A stretch of DNA of 9,225 nucleotides from Dehalococcoidia bacterium (GTDB lineage Bacteria > Chloroflexota > Dehalococcoidia > Dehalococcoidales > Fen-1064), in assembly GCA_003153075.1 (NCBI GenBank), contig PMBW01000178.1, positions 184 to 9,408 on the forward strand, given 5' to 3'. A program made the position numbers and the translations under genes. The notes under the pieces were generated by a model. That model worked only from the letters and a program-made list of their open reading frames with translations. It had not been told where the DNA came from and searched no databases. This document shows, one piece after another, positions 1-5,873 of this stretch. How positions within the stretch are numbered: position 1 is the stretch's first letter; every line of letters starts with the position of its first letter.

Positions 1-1265
1 TTACCGATATCATTTCTTATCCGGAGCTCCGAGACAGCACGGTTACACTGATGGACATCGCCAAAGAACCGTTGGAGCTCGCTGCGTCACTCGCCGCCAA
101 ATTGGTCAAACAGCAGGGATTTAATACTAAAATCAAATCCACCACCGACCGGCGGGAAGCACTTAAAGACGCCAACTATGTTATCGTCGCGATCCGGGTT
201 GGCGGCGCGGCTGCTTCTGTCACAGATCATGAAATTACTTTAAAATACGGCGTTAATCAAGACGTTGGTGATTCAACCGGGCCCTGCGGCGTTTTTTACG
301 GGGCGCGCCATGTATCGGCGATATTAGACATCTGCCGCGATATGGCAGAACTTTGCCCGGACGCCTGGCTGATTAACTACACCAACCCTATGGCCATGAT
401 CACCTGGGCGGTCAATGACTATACCAAAATTAAAAATATCGGGCTGTGCCACAGCGTGCCGCACACCGCTGAAGACCTGGCGAAACAGATCGGCGCCCCT
501 TATAACGAATTCTCTTACTGGGTGGCAGGTATCAACCACATGGCCTGGTTCCTGGAAATGACATGGAACGGACAGGATGCCTATCCCTTACTGAAGAAGA
601 AATTTGAAGATCCGGCGTCCTATACCAGAATGGATGCCCATTGGGCCGGGCCGGACATCGTGCGCGCGGAAATCTTTAAAGCTTTCGGCTACTTCGTCAC
701 GGAATCCAGCCGCCACATGTCGGAATACGTCCCTTATTTCCGTAAAACCCCGGAAATGATCGAGAAATTCAAATTGGGTAACTTCGGCAGGTTCGATCCC
801 AAAAACAGGGAACAGGAACGAAAGGATCAGGATGCGGAATTAATGCGCATGATCAACTCTAGGGAAAAAATGCCCATCAAACACAGCGGTGAATACGGCT
901 CCATCATTATCCGCTCATTAGAAACCGGCATTCCTTCCAGGATCAACGGAAACGTGAAAAACCAGGGCTTGATCACTAATCTCCCCGAAGGCTGCTGTGT
1001 CGAAGTCCCGTGCCTTGTGGACAAGGAAGGAATTCACCCCTGTTATATCGGGGATTTGCCGCCGCAGTTAGCCGCGCTCAACCGGACCGAAGTCAGTGTC
1101 CATGAGTTGGCAGTCCGGGGCATCGTGGAAAAGGATAAAACCAAGATCTTCCAGTCTATTCTGCTGGACCCGTTAACTTCCGCCCTGCTCACGATCGATG
1201 AAACGCGCAGCATGGTTGACGAGATGTTCAAAGCTGACAAACAGTACATGAAGGGTTACAAATAA
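1..1265 (+). CDS. GH4 alpha-galactosidase-like glycosidase, 5'-truncated by window edge (copy A)
   Basis: NAD+- and divalent-metal-dependent glycoside hydrolase of family 4, predicted cytoplasmic, acting on alpha-glycosides, most likely alpha-galactosides. The reading frame is open from base 3. Residues before the ATG at 51 (TDIISYPELRDS) align with residues 20-31 of the complete GH4 gene at 7721, so ATG 51 is internal and about 19 residues, including the GxGS dinucleotide-binding loop, lie outside the window. Visible family motifs are NYTNPM, the metal/catalytic CHSV motif at 447-458 and GINHMAWF around 528-551, whose His is the second metal ligand in characterised GH4 enzymes. In GH4, CHSV is associated with alpha-galactosidases (MelA type), CHEV with alpha-glucosidases and CHGx with alpha-glucuronidases; alpha-galacturonidase remains possible. 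Predicted full length is about 439 residues, normal for GH4. It lies 31 nt before the first GH35-like gene. One oddity is a Cys (285-287) in a GPxG motif where its paralogue has Arg. Family assignment is firm; the substrate is inferred. Confidence 0.93.
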   Translation, partial: TDIISYPELRDSTVTLMDIAKEPLELAASLAAKLVKQQGFNTKIKSTTDRREALKDANYVIVAIRVGGAAASVTDHEITLKYGVNQDVGDSTGPCGVFYGARHVSAILDICRDMAELCPDAWLINYTNPMAMITWAVNDYTKIKNIGLCHSVPHTAEDLAKQIGAPYNEFSYWVAGINHMAWFLEMTWNGQDAYPLLKKKFEDPASYTRMDAHWAGPDIVRAEIFKAFGYFVTESSRHMSEYVPYFRKTPEMIEKFKLGNFGRFDPKNREQERKDQDAELMRMINSREKMPIKHSGEYGSIIIRSLETGIPSRINGNVKNQGLITNLPEGCCVEVPCLVDKEGIHPCYIGDLPPQLAALNRTEVSVHELAVRGIVEKDKTKIFQSILLDPLTSALLTIDETRSMVDEMFKADKQYMKGYK

Positions 1266-1296
1266 AAAGCGAATCTATCCAGGGAGGAAATAACCA

Positions 1297-2913
1297 ATGG
1301 CAAATGTTAAACGTGTATTTACAGTGGACGGCAAACCATTTTTTCCACTCGGCGGCCAGTCCTGCAATTCCAGCGGCTATAACAAGCAGGAATCGGAACG
1401 CGCCTTTGAGGTCATCAAATTGCTGCACGGTAATACCCTGGAGATCCCGGTTTACTGGGACCAGGTAGAACCTGCCGAAGGTAAATTTGATTTCGCCACC
1501 GTAGATGCCTTGCTGGCTTCCGCCCGGCGATATGAAGTTAAATTGATCCTGCTATGGTTCGCCACCTGGAAAAACGGCAACATGGATTATGCTCCGGCGT
1601 GGGTTAAAACCAATCCCAAACGTTTTAAACGGGTCATATCACAGAACGGCAAAGATGTCTGGAATCTCTCCTCACATTGCAAAGCCAATCTGGAAGCGGA
1701 TAAAAAGGCTTTTGTTGCCCTCTGTAAGCACCTGAAAATTAAAGACAACGTCGACCGGACGGTTATCAGCCTCCAGATCCAGAACGAGCCCGGGATCATC
1801 GGCAGCGACCGTGATTACGGCCCCGAAGGCCAGGCCGACTTCGAAAGCCCCGTCCCCGCTGCCATTACCACCGCAATGAAGAAAAAAGGCTCGGGCCGGA
1901 TATGGGATATCTGGCAAAAAGCCGGCGCTAAAAAATCCGGTGGAACATGGCCTGAAATGTTCGGGTGGGAGGCCGGCGAACTGCTCAGTGCCTGGAGCAT
2001 CGCCCGTTACATCGACGACATTGCCGAAGCCGGGAAAGCCGTAATCGGCCTGCCCATGTTTGTTAACGTCTGGATGATGGAGCAACCGTGGTGGCCGCTC
2101 GCCGGTGAAGCTTATCCTGCCGGCGGCGCCGTCACCAAAGTACTGGATATCTACAAATGGTGCGCGCCGCACCTCGAGCTCATTGCCCCGGATAACTACC
2201 CGGATGATTCCCGCGGATATGAGGCTAATGCTATTAGCTATTCCCGCGATGATAATCCGTATTTTACCCCGGAATCCGCCGGAGACCAGAATATGTTCCG
2301 CGGCATCGCGGACTATAACCTGATCGGGAACTTCTTTTTCGGTGTTGAGTATATCGTTGACGCCAACTGCCAGATCCGTCCGGAGTATCAGGCGCTGGTT
2401 GAAAACTTCCACTGCGTATCGTCCGCTATCCCGTTATTACTCAAATACCAGGGTACCGGCAAAATCCATGCCTTTATCCAGGAATTTAAATTACTGGCAC
2501 AGCGCGTTGAACTGGACGGCTGGATGGGTGTTGTCGAATTCGGGGAAAAACCCGTGCGCTGGGCCGGTAAAGACTGGCGGCATAACGCCGGGTGGGTCTG
2601 GAAAGAACAGGGCGACCTGAAACGCGGCCGCGGGCTGATCATCCAGGCCGGCGAGCATGAATTTTATGTTGTCGGCACCGGCTGCCGTGTATTTCTCCGC
2701 CGCACACCGACCCCTGACAAAATGCAGGCGCCTTCACTTGTTGCTGACTGGGCTACCAAGATTTTCGGTTATATTGTCAGCGTCGACGAAGGTCATTTCG
2801 ATAAAAACGGCAAATACGTGGGCGACCGCCGCCGTAACGGTGACGAGATCTTCCGCCGCGGTTTGTGGGTGGAACCTGATAACGGTGTCCTGCGCGTGAT
2901 CACCTGCGATTAA
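1297..2913 (+). CDS. GH35-like beta-galactosidase-type glycosidase with C-terminal DUF5597 domain (copy A)
   Basis: Predicted cytoplasmic retaining beta-glycosidase, 538 residues, no signal peptide or membrane segment. The N-terminal two thirds is a clan GH-A (beta/alpha)8 barrel of the GH35/GH42-like type. It opens with VDGKPFFPLGGQ (9-21), then YWDQVEP (53-59) and LLWFATWKNG (85-94). Asn163-Glu164 in QNEPG, at the expected end of strand 4, is the likely acid/base. Glu326 in YFTPES is the likely nucleophile at the end of strand 7. The C-terminal part (about 400-538), containing GRGLIIQAGEHEFYVVG, a VDEGHF segment and DRRRNGDE, matches the DUF5597 beta-sandwich appended to this GH35 subgroup. 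Start at 1297 is supported by AGGGAGG at 1281-1287, 9 nt upstream. It is probably co-transcribed with the GH4 gene. Likely role is removal of terminal beta-galactosyl (or related) residues from imported oligosaccharides. Family assignment is confident; specificity is inferred, since many DUF5597 proteins are uncharacterised. Confidence 0.9.
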   Translation: MANVKRVFTVDGKPFFPLGGQSCNSSGYNKQESERAFEVIKLLHGNTLEIPVYWDQVEPAEGKFDFATVDALLASARRYEVKLILLWFATWKNGNMDYAPAWVKTNPKRFKRVISQNGKDVWNLSSHCKANLEADKKAFVALCKHLKIKDNVDRTVISLQIQNEPGIIGSDRDYGPEGQADFESPVPAAITTAMKKKGSGRIWDIWQKAGAKKSGGTWPEMFGWEAGELLSAWSIARYIDDIAEAGKAVIGLPMFVNVWMMEQPWWPLAGEAYPAGGAVTKVLDIYKWCAPHLELIAPDNYPDDSRGYEANAISYSRDDNPYFTPESAGDQNMFRGIADYNLIGNFFFGVEYIVDANCQIRPEYQALVENFHCVSSAIPLLLKYQGTGKIHAFIQEFKLLAQRVELDGWMGVVEFGEKPVRWAGKDWRHNAGWVWKEQGDLKRGRGLIIQAGEHEFYVVGTGCRVFLRRTPTPDKMQAPSLVADWATKIFGYIVSVDEGHFDKNGKYVGDRRRNGDEIFRRGLWVEPDNGVLRVITCD

Positions 2914-2986
2914 GTATTTGTTTTTCATGGGTTAGCGACAACAAATCCTGCATTCAAATATTAATAATCTAAAAGGAGACACTGTA

Positions 2987-4615
2987 ATGACCGTACCCAA
3001 ACGTATCTTTAAGGTGAACGGGAAGCCATTCTTTCCCCTTGGCGGCCAGTCCTCGACTTCGAGCGCATACAGCAGCAGTGAGATCGAACCGGCCTTTCAG
3101 GCCGTCAAACTGCTCCACGGCAATACCCTCTTAACGGATGTCTATTGGGAGCACATCGAACCTGAAGAAGGCAAATTCGACTTCACTTCTGTCGATGATT
3201 TACTGGCCGGTGCACGCCGGCATGGACTCAAACTGATATTACTCTGGTTCGCCACCTGGAAGAATGCTACGATGGACTACGCGCCGGATTGGGTAAAGAC
3301 GAATCCAGACCGGTTCAAGCGTGTGATATCACCCACCGGCAAAGATTTATGGACCCTTTCTCCTTTCTGTCAGGCCAACCTGGAAGCTGATAAAAAGGCC
3401 TTCGTTGCGCTGTGCAAGTATCTCAAAAAGAAAGATAGCGCCGAGCAAACAGTCATCGCCCTCCAGGTTGAGAATGAGGCGGGTATCTTCGGCAGCAACC
3501 GCGATTACGGCCCTGTCGCTCAGGCCATATTTGACAGTCCTGTTCCCGCCAAACTGATGACTGCCCTGAAAAAAGCGGGCAAAGGCACGGTCTATGACCT
3601 CTGGCAGCAAGCCGGCGGTAAAACTACCGGCAACTGGACGGACGTATTCGGCTGGCAGGCCGGTGAATTTGTCAGCGCCTGGGCTGTTGCCCGCTATATC
3701 GATAGCGTCGCCGAAGCCGGTCAGGCTGTGTACGATATCCCCATGTACATGAACGTCTGGCTGATGGAAGTCCGCCGCGGCGACTCGCGCTGGATGCTCC
3801 CCGGCGAATCCTATCCCTCCGGCGGAGGCGTCACCAAAGTGCTGGATATCACCAAATGGTTCACGCCGCATTTAGCCTTAATTGCGCCTGATATCAAGTT
3901 CTATAATCTGCGCGCGTTTGAGGCTGTTTGCGCTGCTTATTCCCGCGCCGATAACCCCTTCTTCCTGCCGGAAACTCCTCCCGCCCCCAGTCTGTTCCGG
4001 GCCATCGCCGATTATAATCTGCTCGGCTACCACCGTATGTATTTACTCGAATCGATCGTAGGCGAGGATGGTTCCGTCCGCCCCGGATCTCAAGTGGGCG
4101 TGGACACTATCCGCTGCGTTGCTTCCGCTATACCGCTTATCCTCAAATACCAGGGCACCGGCAAGATCTATGCCGTCGTCCAGGAAGACGACATCGACGC
4201 ACAGCGGTTTGATATGGAAGGCTATCTGGCAGTCGCGTCTTTCGCCACCGGACACGCGCCTCACATCCCCATGGATTATCGGCACGACACCCCTGAGGAG
4301 GCCAAACAAGGCTTGCTCGGCCAGGATCGCGGCCGCGGTTTGATCATCCAGGCAAGTAGGAATGAATTCTATCTAGTCGGCGCTAATTACCGCCTGTTCC
4401 TCCGTCCTAAACTATCCCCCGAAAAGATGCTGGACGCCACCTTCGTTGCGGAGGGCTGGCTCACCAAACTGTCTCACCAGCTCCGGGTAGATGAAGGCCA
4501 CTTCGACGAGAATGACAAATTCGTCGTCGACCGCAGGCGTAACGGCGATACGATCAGTATGGGCATCTGGGTCGCTCCCGACGTCGGCGTAGTACGCGTG
4601 TTAATGTGTGATTAA
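2987..4615 (+). CDS. GH35-like beta-galactosidase-type glycosidase with C-terminal DUF5597 domain (copy B)
   Basis: Tandem paralogue of the preceding gene, 542 residues, also without signal peptide, so predicted cytoplasmic. By hand alignment, 117 of the first 170 residues are identical between the copies, so this is a divergent duplication and not a recent repeat. Catalytic candidates are conserved: Asn163-Glu164 in ENEAG (acid/base) and Glu329 in FFLPET (nucleophile). The DUF5597-like tail runs from GRGLIIQASRNEFYLVG through VDEGHF and DRRRNGD to the end. The strand 6-7 loops differ from copy A: MEVRRGDSRWMLPGE replaces MEQPWWPLAGE, PDIKFYNLRAFEA replaces PDNYPDDSRGYEA, and PETPPAPS replaces PESAGDQN. 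These loops line the active site in GH-A barrels, so a different substrate or linkage preference is plausible. Start 2987 is set by AAAGGAG at 2972-2978, 8 nt upstream. The 73-nt gap from copy A shows no terminator, so co-transcription is likely. Confidence 0.9.
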   Translation: MTVPKRIFKVNGKPFFPLGGQSSTSSAYSSSEIEPAFQAVKLLHGNTLLTDVYWEHIEPEEGKFDFTSVDDLLAGARRHGLKLILLWFATWKNATMDYAPDWVKTNPDRFKRVISPTGKDLWTLSPFCQANLEADKKAFVALCKYLKKKDSAEQTVIALQVENEAGIFGSNRDYGPVAQAIFDSPVPAKLMTALKKAGKGTVYDLWQQAGGKTTGNWTDVFGWQAGEFVSAWAVARYIDSVAEAGQAVYDIPMYMNVWLMEVRRGDSRWMLPGESYPSGGGVTKVLDITKWFTPHLALIAPDIKFYNLRAFEAVCAAYSRADNPFFLPETPPAPSLFRAIADYNLLGYHRMYLLESIVGEDGSVRPGSQVGVDTIRCVASAIPLILKYQGTGKIYAVVQEDDIDAQRFDMEGYLAVASFATGHAPHIPMDYRHDTPEEAKQGLLGQDRGRGLIIQASRNEFYLVGANYRLFLRPKLSPEKMLDATFVAEGWLTKLSHQLRVDEGHFDENDKFVVDRRRNGDTISMGIWVAPDVGVVRVLMCD

Positions 4616-4710
4616 GTATTTTCGACTACGGCAGGGGCAAAAAACTAAATATAACCGTCGCTAAAAGAGCAGTTAGACAGTGCATAATTTATGGATTTTA
4701 CGCTCCTCCG

Positions 4711-4736
4711 CTGCATAGTAACACTGCATAGTAACA
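4711..4736. repeat. Perfect 13-bp tandem direct repeat upstream of promoter
   Basis: CTGCATAGTAACA occurs twice head to tail with no mismatch and no gap. A related TGCATA lies further upstream at 4681-4686. The repeat ends 3 nt before the TTGACA -35 element at 4740. This is the usual position for an activator site, and a 13-bp period is a little more than one helical turn, so two subunits would bind nearly the same DNA face. The regulator is not identifiable from the sequence, and a chance replication-slippage duplication cannot be excluded. Confidence 0.85.
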
Positions 4737-4739
4737 TTG

Positions 4740-4768
4740 TTGACAAGGATGGACTTTTATGTTAGAAT
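4740..4768 (+). promoter_or_regulatory. Sigma70-type promoter for the transporter genes
   Basis: A perfect -35 hexamer TTGACA (4740-4745), a 17-bp spacer and a -10 hexamer TAGAAT (4763-4768, one mismatch to TATAAT) precede the permease gene. Transcription would start near 4775, giving a 5' leader of about 27 nt. This lies in the longest intergenic gap of the window, which fits an independent transcription unit for permease and binding protein. Prediction only; a chance match is possible but less likely given the exact spacing and location. Confidence 0.65.
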
Positions 4769-4800
4769 TCTGCAACTTCCTGTATTGGGGCGAGCGATAG
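4759..4800 (+). CDS. Possible 13-codon leader ORF ahead of the permease
   Basis: ATG at 4759 opens a 13-codon frame reading MLEFCNFLYWGER, ending in TAG at 4798-4800, one base before the permease ATG at 4802. AAGGA at 4745-4749 sits 9 nt before this ATG and is a better Shine-Dalgarno match than the weak GGGGCGAG (4787-4794) before the permease. On transcripts reading through from the upstream genes, the mini-ORF could couple translation into the permease. A transcript starting at the predicted promoter (near 4775) would lack its start, so the two models are alternatives. Low confidence as a real peptide. Confidence 0.25.
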   Translation: MLEFCNFLYWGER

Positions 4801-4801
4801 T

Positions 4802-5755
4802 ATGCGTGCGTATTTGATTAGAAGATTACTCTTAATCATCCCCACTGTTTTTATCGTTAGTATTATCGTCTTCATGGTCATCCGTTTAATCCCCGGCAGC
4901 ATCGTAGATATCATGGTCCAGCAATACCAGTATCTCACCCAGATGGATAAAAAGGCCATTGAGCACGCCATGGGCCTTGACGTTAACCTCTTTATTCAAT
5001 ATGGGCGCTGGATGGGTAACATTATCCTGCACGGCGACCTTGGCAGCTCCCTTTGGACAGGTCAACCGGTGATCAAGGATATCCTGGCCCGCTGGCCCGT
5101 GACGCTTGAACTCGGCTTGCTGGGTATTATCACCGCCCAATTGATTGCTATCCCCATCGGTATTTATTCAGCCATCCGGCAAGACACGGTCGGGGACTAT
5201 GTCGCCCGCAGTTTTGCTAACTTTTGCATCGCCATTCCCAACTTCTGGCTAGCCACGATGGTCATCGTCTTCCCTTCCCTGTGGTGGGGTTACAGTCCGC
5301 CGATCAGGATTATTCATTTAACCGTCGACCCTATTGGCAATTTTAAAATGTTCATCGTGCCGGCGCTCGTTCTAGGCATGGAAATGTCCGGCATGACCAT
5401 GAGGATGACCCGCACGATGATGCTGGAAGTGCTCAGACAGGACTACATCAGGACGGCCTGGGCCAAAGGTTTGCGGGAAAGGGTTGTCGTGACCAGGCAT
5501 GCGCTGAAGAATGCTCTCATACCGGTCGTCACTATCATCGGGTGGCAGCTCCCGGTGTTAATCGGCGGTACTGTGATCATCGAAAACATCTTCCAGTTGC
5601 CCGGCATGGGCCAATTGATCATTAACGCCACCACCTCGCGGGATTATACGATCGTCAGCGCGGTGCTTTTCCTCTTTGCCTTTGTTATTATGTTAATCAA
5701 CCTGCTGGTGGACATGACCTACTCTTTCCTTGATCCCCGGATTCATTTTAAATAA
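4802..5755 (+). CDS. ABC transporter permease, DppB/OppB type
   Basis: Inner-membrane permease of a family 5 (peptide/nickel/oligosaccharide, PepT-type) ABC importer, 317 residues, usual for DppB. It begins MRAYLIRRLLLIIPTVF, the standard N-terminus, with a first hydrophobic helix at about 10-30. A hydrophilic external loop of about 70 residues follows, as typical of DppB, including the HGDLGSSL segment near 78-85. The MetI-like core then has helices at about 103-123, 140-160, 182-199, 237-258 and 284-305. The EAA loop that docks onto the ATPase is DYIRTAWAKGLRE (about 214-226), followed by the typical ENIFQLPGMG (261-270) and a C-terminal DPR. The start is chosen from this N-terminus; its Shine-Dalgarno is weak (GGGGCGAG). 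The usual second permease (DppC) and ATPases (DppD/F) do not follow, which is unusual. Substrate is inferred from the glycosidase neighbours, and peptides remain possible. Confidence 0.95.
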   Translation: MRAYLIRRLLLIIPTVFIVSIIVFMVIRLIPGSIVDIMVQQYQYLTQMDKKAIEHAMGLDVNLFIQYGRWMGNIILHGDLGSSLWTGQPVIKDILARWPVTLELGLLGIITAQLIAIPIGIYSAIRQDTVGDYVARSFANFCIAIPNFWLATMVIVFPSLWWGYSPPIRIIHLTVDPIGNFKMFIVPALVLGMEMSGMTMRMTRTMMLEVLRQDYIRTAWAKGLRERVVVTRHALKNALIPVVTIIGWQLPVLIGGTVIIENIFQLPGMGQLIINATTSRDYTIVSAVLFLFAFVIMLINLLVDMTYSFLDPRIHFK

Positions 5756-5808
5756 GTAAGACAACATGCAACGGGATGAAAATATTTGACTGTTTGAAGG
5801 AGTGTAAA

Positions 5809-5814
5809 ATGTGA
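5809..5814 (+). other. Start-stop element (ATG-TGA) behind a good Shine-Dalgarno
   Basis: In the 118-nt AT-rich gap between permease and binding-protein genes, AAGGAG (5797-5802) is followed after 6 nt by ATG TGA, a start codon immediately followed by a stop. The context GAAGGAGTGTAAAATG resembles the true start region of the binding protein 60 nt further on (GAAAGGAGTGAGAACTAATG). It may be a relic of a duplicated or displaced start site, or a ribosome-recruiting minimal ORF; it may also be chance. No other feature is seen in 5756-5873, and no convincing promoter or terminator. Confidence 0.3.
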
Positions 5815-5873
5815 GACAAAAAAACCGTTTTAGTTTACAATTGATTAAAAAAAATAGAAAGGAGTGAGAACTA

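Noticed and set aside
51..53. ATG as the true start of the first GH4 gene
   Set aside because: The frame is open to the window edge and the upstream codons match the conserved GH4 N-terminal region of copy B, so the gene is cut by the window, not started at 51.
1672..2412. 246-codon open frame on the minus strand inside the first GH35-like gene
   Set aside because: It lies entirely antisense to a well-supported gene, has no recognisable domain or ribosome binding site, and is explained by the codon bias of the sense gene.
2935..2964. Promoter-like GCGACA-18-TATTAA before the second GH35-like gene
   Set aside because: The matches are weak in an AT-rich gap, and read-through from the upstream gene is sufficient.
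3347..3871. 174-codon minus-strand open frame inside the second GH35-like gene
   Set aside because: Antisense shadow of a gene with intact catalytic motifs; no independent support.
5786..5814. TTGACT as a -35 for a binding-protein promoter
   Set aside because: No acceptable -10 lies at 16-18 bp; TAAAAT is only 13 bp away.
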